A stretch of DNA of 64,000 bases from the NCBI RefSeq assembly GCF_025231525.1, contig NZ_CP103057.1, positions 3,482,501-3,546,500 on the forward strand. The letters are read 5' to 3'. The notes below the pieces were generated by a model. The model searched no databases. It saw only the letters and a list, made by a program, of their open reading frames with translations, and was not told where the DNA came from. How positions within the stretch are numbered: position 1 is the first letter of the stretch; each line of letters opens with the position of its first letter. Position numbers and translations under genes: made by a program. This stretch comes from Sphingomonas endolithica. GTDB taxonomy: Bacteria; Pseudomonadota; Alphaproteobacteria; Sphingomonadales; Sphingomonadaceae. Below, piece after piece: positions 8,709 through 16,773 of the stretch.

Positions 8709-10708
8709 CAGTAGTTCACCGTCATCGTGAGCAGGCTGTAGGTCGAGGCGACGTACAGCACGATCACCGTCGCCAGCAGCACGAGCACGCTCCACACCTT
8801 GCGTGTCCAGCGGCGACCGTCGCGCCAGGTCAGCCACGCGTTCCACGCCGCGATGCCGACGGCCCCGACGAACACGATCGCACCCAGGATCTGGATCGAC
8901 CACAGCCACAGGTCGGCACTGGCCGTCATCGTGCTGATATCGCCGAACAGGACGGTGATCAGCGTCGCCCAGCCGGCGAGCACCGCCAGCACCAGGCCGG
9001 CCATGATGCGCGTCGCGCGGTAGGCCTTCAGCGAAGGACCCGAAGCGGCGATCGGCGCACGGTAACGGCGGCGGACGTACCAGCTGGCCGGCCAGTACAG
9101 CAATGTCAGCAACAGTACCGCTAGGCTAGCGTACAGCGCCGGCAGCAGCCACCCGGCCGATCGCGCCGCGGGCACGCGGTCATAGACCATGAAGGGCGAT
9201 ATCGTGTCGAAGCTCCAGCGCACCGGCTTGCCGTCCACCACCTTGGCGGCGAGGCGATCATGCCCGTTGCGGTCGCGCCACACGAACGGGGCGATCTCGT
9301 CCCATTGCTGCGCGGCACCGTTCGCGCCTCGCAGCGAAGGGACGACCAGATTGCCCTTGTCGTCGACGCTGACCTCGACCTGCCCTACCAGATTGAGGAT
9401 GTTGATGAAGTTGGACACCGACCGCCGGCTGACTTCCCAATGACCGACCATCAGCCGGGCATGCTCGGCGGCGGTCTTGGCATCGACGCGTCCGTCGCGG
9501 ACGGTGGATGGGAAGTAGCGGTCGGCGAAATCCTGAAACAATTGCCCACGCACGACATGTGCCGCGCCCTCGCGCCCCGCGCTGTTGAACGAGACGTAGA
9601 AGCCGACATGTTCGTTCATGAACAGGTGCAGCGAGGTATGGAATTCGTTTGTGTCGCCGAGATGCGCGATGACCTTGCGGCCGTTAATGTTGGTCTCGAA
9701 GAAACCGAGCTCCATGCGGTTGAGCGGCGGGATCAGCGACATCGGGTTGACGCGGTCGAGCGGGCTATCGTGCATCATTGCCGCCGTCTCGGGCTTCAGG
9801 ATGCCGCGACCTTGTTCGAGATGCGCGATCATGAAGCGCGCCATGTCCAGCCCTGAGGAGGACAGGCCGCCCGCCGGACCCGGCCCGACGAACTCGAACC
9901 CCTTGGCCGGCAGCGAGGCACGCTCGTACCCGGTCGCCGAATCGCCGCGCAGCTGTTTGGGCAACGGCTGGCGGAAACTCGAATTGCGCATGTTCAGCGG
10001 CGCGAAGATGCGCTGTTCGACATAATCGTCGAACGGCATGCCCGAGACCCGCTGCACGATATAGGCGGCCAGCGCGGTGGCCCAGTTGGAGTAATCGGGC
10101 GTGGTGCCGGCATCGAAGATCCGCGTCGGCGTCCACGTCTTGAGATAGGCCTCCAGTGGCATGTTGATCTTGGGATCGTAGAAGATGATGTTCTTCAACA
10201 CCTCCTCGAAGCCGCCGGTATGGGTCATGATCTGGCGCAGCGTAACGGGCTTGCCGTTCCGCGCCGGTATCTTGAAGTCGATATAGGTGTTCACATCGCG
10301 ATCGAGATCGAGCTTGCCCGCTTCGACCTGCTGCATCACCGCGGTCCAGGTGACGAGCTTGGACGTCGAGCCCGGGCGGAACAGGGTGCGCGCCGGATCG
10401 ACCGGCTGGCGCTTGGCGACATTGGCATAGCCGTAACCGCGCGCAGCAATGACCTGCCCATCCTTGACCACGGTGACGACCGCGCCGGCGATATCGCCGT
10501 TATGCAGCGCATAAGGCATGAAGCCATCAAGCCAGGCGTTCACGTCGGCGGCGGTGAGCGCACGGGTGCCCGCAGGAGCGGGCGTGGGCGGCGTCGGTGC
10601 GGTAATGGTCGTGGACGGCGTCAGCGGCAGCCGTGGCTGCGGCCCCTGCGCCACCGCCATGCTGCCGAACAACGCCATCGCTGTCGCGATCAGTTTTCCT
10701 ACCCGCAT
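8708..10708 (-). CDS. Serine hydrolase with C-terminal membrane segments
   Basis: This 666-aa protein starts at 10708, preceded by a good ribosome-binding site (AGGGGAAG) and followed by a signal peptide ending in AVAQ. After a Pro/Thr-rich linker comes a class C beta-lactamase-like domain: STSK at about 114-117, a Tyr-Ser-Asn motif in PDYSNWATA, and a His-Leu-Gly motif near HLGDTNEFH. A DUF3471-like beta domain may follow. The last ~170 residues contain four hydrophobic helices, so the catalytic domain is probably held at the periplasmic face of the membrane. It is the first gene of the minus-strand operon and is divergent from the XRE-cupin regulator. It resembles the partial hydrolase at 1-299. 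A D-amino-acid-specific peptidase or amidase role is inferred. Confidence 0.88.
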   Translation of the reverse strand: MRVGKLIATAMALFGSMAVAQGPQPRLPLTPSTTITAPTPPTPAPAGTRALTAADVNAWLDGFMPYALHNGDIAGAVVTVVKDGQVIAARGYGYANVAKRQPVDPARTLFRPGSTSKLVTWTAVMQQVEAGKLDLDRDVNTYIDFKIPARNGKPVTLRQIMTHTGGFEEVLKNIIFYDPKINMPLEAYLKTWTPTRIFDAGTTPDYSNWATALAAYIVQRVSGMPFDDYVEQRIFAPLNMRNSSFRQPLPKQLRGDSATGYERASLPAKGFEFVGPGPAGGLSSSGLDMARFMIAHLEQGRGILKPETAAMMHDSPLDRVNPMSLIPPLNRMELGFFETNINGRKVIAHLGDTNEFHTSLHLFMNEHVGFYVSFNSAGREGAAHVVRGQLFQDFADRYFPSTVRDGRVDAKTAAEHARLMVGHWEVSRRSVSNFINILNLVGQVEVSVDDKGNLVVPSLRGANGAAQQWDEIAPFVWRDRNGHDRLAAKVVDGKPVRWSFDTISPFMVYDRVPAARSAGWLLPALYASLAVLLLTLLYWPASWYVRRRYRAPIAASGPSLKAYRATRIMAGLVLAVLAGWATLITVLFGDISTMTASADLWLWSIQILGAIVFVGAVGIAAWNAWLTWRDGRRWTRKVWSVLVLLATVIVLYVASTYSLLTMTVNY

Positions 10709-10779
10709 CGATCTTCCCCTCTCAGCCATTGCCAGCCGTCAGATCTTCTATAAAATGGTTCAGCTGATCTGATCGGGAC

Positions 10780-11523
10780 ATGATTATCCGGATTGGAGAA
10801 TTGGTCAATGCAGTTGGAAGGATAATCGTCTTGTCATCGCCGCCTACCCTAGGCGCCCTGCTACGCGGCCTGCGATCGCGTGAGGGTTGGACCCTGAAGG
10901 AGATGAGCGCCAAGAGCGGCATCCCGGTCTCGACCTTGTCCAAGATCGAGCATGATCGGCTCACGCTGACCTATGACAAATTGCAGACGCTCGCGGTGCG
11001 GCTGGGCCTGCGCCTGGCCGATCTTTTCGCGGAAACCAAGGATGAGGCGGTCCAGCCGATCACCGCGCGGCGGAGCCTGGGTGATGTCGCGCGATCGGTC
11101 CGGGTCGAGACGCCCAATTACGATTATTATTATCTCTGCACGGAGTTGCGTCGCAAGCGCATGATTCCGGTCGTCACCAAGATCCGCGCACGCTCGGCCG
11201 AGCAGTTCGGCGAACTGGTGCGGCATAGCGGCGAGGAATTCATCTATGTGCTGAGCGGCAAGGTGGTGGTGCAGACCGAATTCTACGATCCCGTCACATT
11301 GGGGCCGGGCGAGGTGCTCTATATCGATTCCAACATGGGCCACGCCTATCTCGCCGCGGAGGATTGCGAGGAAGCCGAAGTGCTCGCCGTGATGTCGAGT
11401 GCGGAAGAAGAATTGATGGAATCCCTGCTGACGATCCATGAGGAGCAACGCCAAGTGGCCAAAGCCGTGAATGAGAATGCCCCACCCGTGCTCCCCCGCC
11501 GCCGCGCGGTGCGTGGTCAATGA
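10780..11523 (+). CDS. XRE-family regulator with C-terminal cupin domain
   Basis: This protein of up to 247 aa has an N-terminal helix-turn-helix (TLGALLRGLRSREGW through IPVSTLSKIEHDRLTLTYDKL) and a C-terminal cupin barrel (HSGEEFIYVLSGKVVV, LGPGEVLYIDSNMGHAYL). Such regulators sense small molecules, often amino acids or amines, through the cupin. It is divergent from the hydrolase-racemase-transporter operon and overlaps the dipeptidase start, so it probably controls both. The ATG at 10780 is the longest start, but a TTG at 10831 has a better ribosome site (GAAGGA nine bases upstream) and begins just before the conserved HTH, so it may be the true start. A GATTATCC/GGATAATC inverted repeat lies in this segment. 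Confidence 0.88.
   Translation: MIIRIGELVNAVGRIIVLSSPPTLGALLRGLRSREGWTLKEMSAKSGIPVSTLSKIEHDRLTLTYDKLQTLAVRLGLRLADLFAETKDEAVQPITARRSLGDVARSVRVETPNYDYYYLCTELRRKRMIPVVTKIRARSAEQFGELVRHSGEEFIYVLSGKVVVQTEFYDPVTLGPGEVLYIDSNMGHAYLAAEDCEEAEVLAVMSSAEEELMESLLTIHEEQRQVAKAVNENAPPVLPRRRAVRGQ
10782..10827. promoter_or_regulatory. Inverted repeat in the divergent regulator/operon region
   Basis: GATTATCC at 10782-10789 is mirrored by GGATAATC at 10820-10827. The pair lies between the divergent serine hydrolase operon and the likely TTG start of the XRE-cupin gene, so it is a candidate autoregulatory operator. Assignment to the regulator is inference from position. Confidence 0.4.
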
Positions 11524-12767
11524 GGCGGCTCCTGGTCCTGCTGGCGACATCGGCGCTGGTCGTTGCCCCGGCCGCGTCGGCAAAGAGCGATGACTATGCC
11601 GCCCGCGTGGCGCGCGTGCTGCGTGCCACGCCGCTGATCGACGGGCATAACGACTGGCCCGAGGCACTGCGCGAACGAGAGGGCGAGGCGCGCTGGACGA
11701 CGAACCTCAACGACCTGTCCGGCCGCCCGGAGCGCTACAACACCGATATCGCGCGGTTGCGCAAAGGCATGGTCGGCGGGCAATTCTGGTCGGTCTGGGT
11801 GTCGGCGGATCTGCCGGGCAAGGAGCAGGTCGAACAGACGCTGGAACAGATCGATCTCGTGAAATCGATCGTCGCGCGCTATCCGCAGGTCTTCGCGCTG
11901 GCGCGGACCGCGGACGATGTCGTCCGGGCGCATGCCTCGGGCCGGATCGCATCGATGATCGGGGTCGAGGGTGGCGGGCAGATCGATGGCAATCTCTCGG
12001 TCCTGCGCTCCTATGCCGCGCTCGGCGCCGGTTATCTGACGCTCACCCATTCCCGCACGATCGAATGGGCGGATTCCGCCACCGACGATCCCAAGCATAA
12101 GGGCATGACCGATTTCGGCCGCAAGGTGGTGCTGGAACTCAACCGGCTCGGCGTATTGGTCGATCTCAGCCATGTCAGCGAAACGACGATGCGCGACGCG
12201 CTGGCGGTGACCAAGGCCCCGGTGATCTTTTCGCATTCCAGTGCACGGGCGCTCGACGATCATCCGCGCAACGTCTCCGATGCCGTGCTGAAACTGGTGC
12301 GGGACAATGGCGGCGTGGTGATGGTCAATTACGCGCCACCCTACGTCTCGGACGCGTATCGTCACTGGTCGGCGGATTCGGCGGCGGAGAAGACGCGGCT
12401 CAATGCGCCGCCGTTCGGCGGGCTGGATATCGGGCAGCCCGACAAGGCGGCGGCCGATTATGCTGCCTGGCTCAAGGCAAATCCGGCGCCGCGCGTGACG
12501 CTGGCGCAAGTGGCCGATCATATCGAGCATATCGCCAAGGTGGCGGGGGTCGATCATGTCGGTCTCGGTTCCGACTTCGACGGGGTAGGGGACACGCTGC
12601 CCGATGGCCTGCAGGATGTCGCGACCTATCCCGACCTGCTCGCCGAACTGATGCGGCGCGGCTGGAGCGACGGCGATGTCGCGAAACTGGCCGGCGGCAA
12701 CGTGCTGCGCGTGATGCGCGCGGCGGAACAGGTGAAGGCACGGATGGCCGCGGTCGGCACGAAGTAG
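11520..12767 (+). CDS. Secreted M19 membrane-dipeptidase family protein
   Basis: This 415-aa protein starts with a signal peptide (MRRLLVLLATSALVV, cut near ASA). The metal-site motifs of renal-dipeptidase-type (M19) enzymes follow: DGHND at 41-45, the bridging Glu in VEGGG near 150, and His residues in LSHVSE and SHSSARAL, with GSDFDG near the C-terminus. These enzymes hydrolyse dipeptides, including ones with a D-residue at the C-terminal position. The length is normal. Its ATG overlaps the regulator stop (ATGA), so it is co-translated with the XRE-cupin gene. In the context of this locus it probably releases free D- or L-amino acids from dipeptides in the periplasm. Confidence 0.92.
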   Translation: MRRLLVLLATSALVVAPAASAKSDDYAARVARVLRATPLIDGHNDWPEALREREGEARWTTNLNDLSGRPERYNTDIARLRKGMVGGQFWSVWVSADLPGKEQVEQTLEQIDLVKSIVARYPQVFALARTADDVVRAHASGRIASMIGVEGGGQIDGNLSVLRSYAALGAGYLTLTHSRTIEWADSATDDPKHKGMTDFGRKVVLELNRLGVLVDLSHVSETTMRDALAVTKAPVIFSHSSARALDDHPRNVSDAVLKLVRDNGGVVMVNYAPPYVSDAYRHWSADSAAEKTRLNAPPFGGLDIGQPDKAAADYAAWLKANPAPRVTLAQVADHIEHIAKVAGVDHVGLGSDFDGVGDTLPDGLQDVATYPDLLAELMRRGWSDGDVAKLAGGNVLRVMRAAEQVKARMAAVGTK

Positions 12768-12812
12768 GAGGGGAAGATATCTAGGTCGTGCCGCTCGTCT
12801 GCAGCACCGAGG

Positions 12813-12920
12813 CGTCACCCCGGATTTGTTCCGGGGTCCACCCAGCGGCTTGCGACGACGATAGTGCTTTGAAGGCCGAGCGTGCGGCACGGTGGACCTC
12901 GGAACACGTCCGGGGTGACG
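12813..12920. repeat. Intergenic inverted repeat between convergent genes
   Basis: Two 29-bp arms, 12813-12841 and 12892-12920, are inverted copies with only a few mismatches. Each arm also contains its own short CCCCGG/CCGGGG hairpin. It lies between the convergent dipeptidase and Lrp genes and could act as a bidirectional terminator. The motif resembles the dispersed intergenic repeats seen in sphingomonad genomes. Confidence 0.6.
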
Positions 12921-12947
12921 TTTATAGCGAGACGGCGATCCGCCAGA

Positions 12948-13409
12948 TCAGATCGGCAGCTCGTGGGTCGATTTGATCTCTGACAGCGCAACCGTCGAAG
13001 TGATTTCCTGAATACCGGCGAGCTTGCTCAATTTGTCGAAGAAGAAGCGTTCATACGCATCGATGTCGCGCGCCACGATGCGCAGCATGAAATCGGTCTG
13101 GCCCATCAGCACATAGGCATCCAGCACCTCGGGAAAGGCGCGGATCGCGTTGCTGAACTCGTCGAGATTGGCGCGGCCATGCGCGTTGAGGCGGACTTGC
13201 GCAAAGATATGGGCATTGAGCCCGACCTTGCGGCGATCGACCATCGCCACCCGACCGCGAATGATCCCGTCGCGTTCCAGCCGATCGACACGGCGCCAGC
13301 ACGGCGACGGCGATAGCCCGACTTTGGCCGCGAGCTCGGCCATGGTTTGATTCCCGTCGCGCTGCAATTCGCGAAGGATCTTCTGCTCGAAAGGATCAAG
13401 ATCGGTCAT
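12948..13409 (-). CDS. Lrp/AsnC-family transcriptional regulator
   Basis: This 153-aa protein has the standard two-part layout. An N-terminal winged HTH (DPFEQKILRELQRDGNQTMAELAAKVGLSPSPCWRRVDRLE) is followed by an alpha/beta ligand-binding RAM domain (VLDAYVLMGQTDFMLRIVARD). Length is typical. These proteins respond to amino acids and often control a divergent catabolic gene. Here the divergent gene is an amino-acid dehydrogenase, so the pair is probably a regulator and its target. A GGGTCA/TGACCC palindrome lies between them. Confidence 0.93.
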   Translation of the reverse strand: MTDLDPFEQKILRELQRDGNQTMAELAAKVGLSPSPCWRRVDRLERDGIIRGRVAMVDRRKVGLNAHIFAQVRLNAHGRANLDEFSNAIRAFPEVLDAYVLMGQTDFMLRIVARDIDAYERFFFDKLSKLAGIQEITSTVALSEIKSTHELPI

Positions 13410-13433
13410 TCTAACCTACTTCTTGCCAAGAAT

Positions 13434-13449
13434 GGGTCAAATGTGACCC
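13434..13449. promoter_or_regulatory. Palindrome between Lrp regulator and dehydrogenase
   Basis: GGGTCA-AATG-TGACCC is a perfect 6-4-6 palindrome in the 127-bp divergent region. Its position fits an operator for the Lrp-type regulator. Binding is inferred only. Confidence 0.4.
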
Positions 13450-13536
13450 GGAAATAGCACGGATCGGGGGAAAGAGGCGAGATTTCTCCCGGCACCCAAC
13501 CGATAACGCAGGCACATTCAATGTGGAGCAGCGACC

Positions 13537-14598
13537 ATGGTCTTAAGCACGATATCGGCACCACCGCCCGAGCAGGTGCTTGTCTTCGACGAGGCCAGAG
13601 ACGGCTTTGACGGCGTCATCGTCCTGCATTCCACTGCTCTCGGGCCGGCCGCCGGCGGGTGTCGCTTGTGGCATTATGGCGACCGGACGGCGATGACCGC
13701 CGATGCCTGTCGCCTGGCGCAAGGCATGACCTACAAGAATGCGCTGGCCGGGCTGCCGATGGGCGGCGGCAAGGCCGTGCTGCAACGACCGTCGGATCCG
13801 GCGCTGCGCCAGGCGGGGTTCAGCGCGTTCGGGCGCGCCGTGCGCGCGCTCGACGGCGCGTACGTCACCGCGGAAGATGTCGGCACCAGCGTGGCGGACA
13901 TGAACGTCGTCGCCCGCGAAACGCACTATGTCGCCGGCCTGCCGCCACGGGCGGGCAGGGTCGGCGGCGATCCGTCGCCCGCTACCGCACGCGGCGTCTT
14001 CCTGGCCATGCAGCTCGCGGTCCGTCGCCGGCTGGAGCGTGAGCTTGGCGATTGCACCGTGGCGATCCAGGGTGTCGGCCATGTCGGTGCCGCGCTTGCC
14101 GCCATGCTCCACGCCGCCGGCGCGAAGCTGATCATTGCCGACCTGGACTCGTCGGCGGCGGCGCGTGTCGCGGTGGCGCTGGGTGCGGAGATCGCGTCGG
14201 CGGACGCGATCCTGCGGTGCAAGGCCGACGTGCTGGCGCCCTGCGCGTTGGGCGGGGTGCTGAATGCACACACGATCGGCAGGCTGTCGGCGAAGGTCGT
14301 GTGTGGCGCAGCCAACAATCAACTGGCCGATCCGGCCGCGGCGGGGATGCTCGCGGACCGCGGCATCCTCTATGCGCCGGATTTCGCGGTGAATGCCGGC
14401 GGCATCATCAATGTCGCGGCGGAATATTTCGGCTGGTCTCCTGCCGCTGCGGCGGAACGCGTCGAGCAGACGCCGATGCGGCTCAACCGCGTGTTCGCTC
14501 TGGCCGAGCAGCAAGGCCTGTCGACCCACGACGCGGCGGAAGCGCTGGCGCAGCAATTGATCGTCGCCGGCAGCGCGGAAAGTCGATCGGCCGCGTGA
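13537..14598 (+). CDS. Leu/Phe/Val/Glu-type amino-acid dehydrogenase
   Basis: This 353-aa protein belongs to the Glu/Leu/Phe/Val dehydrogenase family, which oxidatively deaminates amino acids with NAD. The N-terminal domain shows the glycine-rich LGPAAGGCR segment, Lys67 (MTYKNA) and the catalytic Lys79 in GLPMGGGKA; the spacing matches leucine dehydrogenase. The C-terminal Rossmann domain has GVGHVGAALA and the NAGGIINVAAEY segment. Length (~350) matches leucine and phenylalanine dehydrogenases rather than the longer glutamate enzymes. The gene overlaps a small ACT-like gene by GTGA, and the two are probably translated together. Branched-chain or aromatic substrate preference cannot be decided here. 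Confidence 0.9.
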   Translation: MVLSTISAPPPEQVLVFDEARDGFDGVIVLHSTALGPAAGGCRLWHYGDRTAMTADACRLAQGMTYKNALAGLPMGGGKAVLQRPSDPALRQAGFSAFGRAVRALDGAYVTAEDVGTSVADMNVVARETHYVAGLPPRAGRVGGDPSPATARGVFLAMQLAVRRRLERELGDCTVAIQGVGHVGAALAAMLHAAGAKLIIADLDSSAAARVAVALGAEIASADAILRCKADVLAPCALGGVLNAHTIGRLSAKVVCGAANNQLADPAAAGMLADRGILYAPDFAVNAGGIINVAAEYFGWSPAAAAERVEQTPMRLNRVFALAEQQGLSTHDAAEALAQQLIVAGSAESRSAA

Positions 14599-14831
14599 CC
14601 CACCGCTTCCTGGTTAGGGGACAGGCCTCGCCCGATCTTCCGCTGCGGCTGCTCAACATGTTTGCCCAGCAGGATCTTTGCTTCGACCGGGTGACGATCG
14701 ATCGCCGGGCCGAAGGCTATGACGTGCAGGTCGATCAGGAAGGATTGTCGGCGGACAAAGCGAGCATCATCCTGGAAAAGATGCGCATGATGGTGTTGGT
14801 GGAAAGCGCGGTGATGCACGCCATCGCTTGA
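14595..14831 (+). CDS. Small ACT-like domain protein
   Basis: This 78-aa protein starts at a GTG overlapping the dehydrogenase stop (GTGA), which is why I accept it despite its size. The sequence (FLVRGQASPDLPLRLLNMFAQQDLCFDRVTIDR, then VQVDQEGLSADKASIILEKMRMM) fits one beta-alpha-beta-beta-alpha-beta unit. It looks like the single ACT domains of acetolactate synthase small subunits, which bind amino acids. It may sense the dehydrogenase substrate or associate with the enzyme. That is inference from coupling and fold resemblance. Confidence 0.6.
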   Translation: MTHRFLVRGQASPDLPLRLLNMFAQQDLCFDRVTIDRRAEGYDVQVDQEGLSADKASIILEKMRMMVLVESAVMHAIA

Positions 14832-14903
14832 GCGACACCCGAGCGTCGTCCGATCATCTGGTCGGACACGCCCGAGCGCCGCCGCTATGCCGCTATGCGT
14901 GGA

Positions 14904-15485
14904 TCAGGCCGGCCAGGTGCTCAGCGCCTGCTGCGCCACCGCGGCCAGCCGTTCTTTGGCAATGCCTGCCTTGGCCTGAACTGCCATGCCATGGGCAACG
15001 GTCAAGACATACGCCGCCAGCGTCGCGCAATCGGCCTCCGCCGGCAGATCGCCTTCCTCCTTCGCTCGTTCGAAACGTTCGCGCAGCACGGTCTCGCTCT
15101 CCGCGCGCCACGCGATCAGCGCCTGGCGGCTGGGTTCCGAATCGTCCGATCCGGCAAGCGCGCCGTTGATGCCGAAACATCCGAGACGATCCGAAAAGCG
15201 GGTGTTGAGGTCGACCGCCCCGGTCAGGACGGCCTCGGCCACCTCTTTCGCGGTGTCGAGGTTCAACGCTTCCCAGACATAATTGCCGTAGTGCGTGCCG
15301 TACCGCTCGAGCGCCTGCAGGAAGAGCCCCTCCTTGTTGCCGAAGGCGGAATAGAGTGCCGGCCGCTCGACCCCCGTCGCGGCGACAAGATCGGCGTAGG
15401 ACGTGCCTTCATAGCCCTTGCGCCAGAAAACGCCGAGCGCCGCTTCCAGCGCTTCCTCCACGGAGAAGGTTCTAGGCCGTCCCAT
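14904..15485 (-). CDS. TetR/AcrR-family transcriptional regulator
   Basis: This 193-aa protein has a TetR N-terminal HTH (MGRPRTFSVEEALEAALGVF, GYEGTSYADLVAATGVERPALYSAFGNKEGLF) and a helical C-terminal ligand domain of the AefR/TetR_C type. It is divergent from the oxidoreductase at 15603, and the region between them contains two related GAACGTTA-bearing boxes. The likely arrangement is repression of itself and of the oxidoreductase, relieved by an electrophilic or xenobiotic ligand. The ligand is unknown. Confidence 0.92.
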   Translation of the reverse strand: MGRPRTFSVEEALEAALGVFWRKGYEGTSYADLVAATGVERPALYSAFGNKEGLFLQALERYGTHYGNYVWEALNLDTAKEVAEAVLTGAVDLNTRFSDRLGCFGINGALAGSDDSEPSRQALIAWRAESETVLRERFERAKEEGDLPAEADCATLAAYVLTVAHGMAVQAKAGIAKERLAAVAQQALSTWPA

Positions 15486-15506
15486 CGCTGCATCCAGTAT
15501 ATTTCA

Positions 15507-15578
15507 TAACGTTCGTTCGTAAACCCGTTGACAGCCAGCGTCCAGCTACATAACGGGCGTTACGTAACGAACGTTACA
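15507..15578. promoter_or_regulatory. TetR operator boxes and promoter for the oxidoreductase gene
   Basis: The box at 15507-15521 (on the minus strand ACGAACGTTAT) and the box at 15562-15578 (ACGAACGTTAC) share the core ACGAACGTTA in opposite orientation. A TTGACA -35 element lies at 15528-15533, and TAACGG at 15551-15556 is a weak -10 at 17-bp spacing. The boxes bracket the promoter, as expected for repression by the divergent TetR protein. Confidence 0.5.
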
Positions 15579-15602
15579 CGAAATAAATTACGAGGAACCA
15601 AG

Positions 15603-16625
15603 ATGCCAGAGATGCTCAATCGCCAATTCATCCTCGCTGCCCGCCCGCAGGGCCCGGCCAGACTGAGTGACTTCAAGCAGGTCGAAACGCCGGTTCCCGC
15701 ACCCACCGATGGCCAGGTGCTTGTCCGGAACACGCATTTCTCGATCGATCCCTACCAGCGCAATCTGATGGGCAATGGATCGTCCGAATGGCCGGCGATC
15801 GACATTGGCGATCCGATGGGTGGCCCGACGATCGGCGTGGTCGAGGATAGCCGGAATGCGGACTTCGCCGTTGGCGACAATGTCCAGACATGGTCAGGCT
15901 GGCAGGACTTCGCGACCTCAGACGGCACTGACCTGCGCAAGCTCGACGCGGATGAAGCACCGCTGTCGACGGCGCTCGGGCCGCTCGGTCTTCCGGGCTT
16001 CACCGCCTGGTACGGCATGACCAAGGTTCATGCCTTCAAACCCGGCGGAACGCTGGTGGTGACTGGGGCTGCAGGGGGCGTCGGCTCAATTGCCGCGCAA
16101 CTGGGCAAGTTGCGCGGGCTCCGGGTCGTCGGTGTCGCCGGTGGGGCTGCCAAGACCGCGTATCTTCGGGATCATCTCGGGCTGGCCGAAGCGATCGATT
16201 ACAAGGCGGCCGATTTCAAGGAACAGGTCGAACGCGCGCTGCCGGACGGTATCGATGCCTTCTTCGAGAATGTCGGCGGACCGATTTTCCCGGTGCTGAT
16301 GGAATATTTCAACAAGGACGCCAAGATGGTCGTCTGCGGTACGATCGCGGATTACAGCAAGACCGAGCTGCCCGACGGACCAAACTATCTACCCAGGTTG
16401 ATCACCCTGATCCACTACAGGTTCGTCGACATCAAGGCATTTGCGACCCCCTACGTCATCGACACCTTTCCCGAGTTCCTGTCCGAGCTGACGCCGTTGG
16501 TGGCGAGCGGCAAGATCAGGTACCGCGAGGAATTCGTGGACGGTTTCGCCAGGCTCCCGGAAACGTTGCTGACCCTGTTTGACGGCAGTCACAGTGGCAA
16601 GAAGCTGATCGTCAGAGCCGACTAA
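15603..16625 (+). CDS. NADP-dependent MDR-superfamily oxidoreductase (CurA-like)
   Basis: This 340-aa zinc-free medium-chain dehydrogenase/reductase resembles curcumin reductase and leukotriene B4 12-hydroxydehydrogenase-type enoyl reductases. It shows an N-terminal GroES-like domain (SIDPYQRNLMG), the GFTAWYGM segment, the Rossmann motif VVTGAAGGVGSIAAQLGKLRG, and FFENVGGPIF near the C-terminal half. Such enzymes reduce the double bond of alpha,beta-unsaturated ketones using NADPH. The start at 15603 follows a GAGGAA ribosome site; an upstream in-frame ATG at 15528 would lie inside the promoter. It is divergent from a TetR regulator and probably induced by reactive carbonyl compounds. Confidence 0.92.
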   Translation: MPEMLNRQFILAARPQGPARLSDFKQVETPVPAPTDGQVLVRNTHFSIDPYQRNLMGNGSSEWPAIDIGDPMGGPTIGVVEDSRNADFAVGDNVQTWSGWQDFATSDGTDLRKLDADEAPLSTALGPLGLPGFTAWYGMTKVHAFKPGGTLVVTGAAGGVGSIAAQLGKLRGLRVVGVAGGAAKTAYLRDHLGLAEAIDYKAADFKEQVERALPDGIDAFFENVGGPIFPVLMEYFNKDAKMVVCGTIADYSKTELPDGPNYLPRLITLIHYRFVDIKAFATPYVIDTFPEFLSELTPLVASGKIRYREEFVDGFARLPETLLTLFDGSHSGKKLIVRAD

Positions 16626-16643
16626 TCCGCTCCGCCGCGTCGA

Positions 16644-16662
16644 CGACCAACCCGGTTGGTCG
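16644..16662 (+). terminator. Hairpin downstream of the oxidoreductase gene
   Basis: CGACCAAC and GTTGGTCG form a perfect 8-bp stem with a 3-nt loop, 18 bp after the oxidoreductase stop. There is no T tract, so an intrinsic terminator role is only possible. Confidence 0.4.
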
Positions 16663-16773
16663 CCGGCGCGGGAGCCGAGGTCTAACTTCGGGCTCGCTGC
16701 CGAGATCCCGGTTGACGACTTTGCCCGTGCGCGGAGGTTTTAGTCCTCACCGACGATACACTTACTTGAAGAC

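Noticed and set aside
11517-12890. A 457-residue minus-strand frame opposite the dipeptidase
   Set aside because: It is Arg/His/Pro-rich without motifs, as expected from the antisense of a GC-rich gene. The plus-strand dipeptidase has all metal-site motifs.
13543-14556. A 337-residue minus-strand frame opposite the dehydrogenase
   Set aside because: Arg/Gly-rich shadow without a recognisable fold; the plus-strand gene has intact catalytic motifs.
16626-16640. CCGCTCCGCC near the oxidoreductase stop, resembling the tRNA-Ser acceptor end
   Set aside because: It is in the opposite orientation to the attachment core and only 10 bases long, so probably chance.
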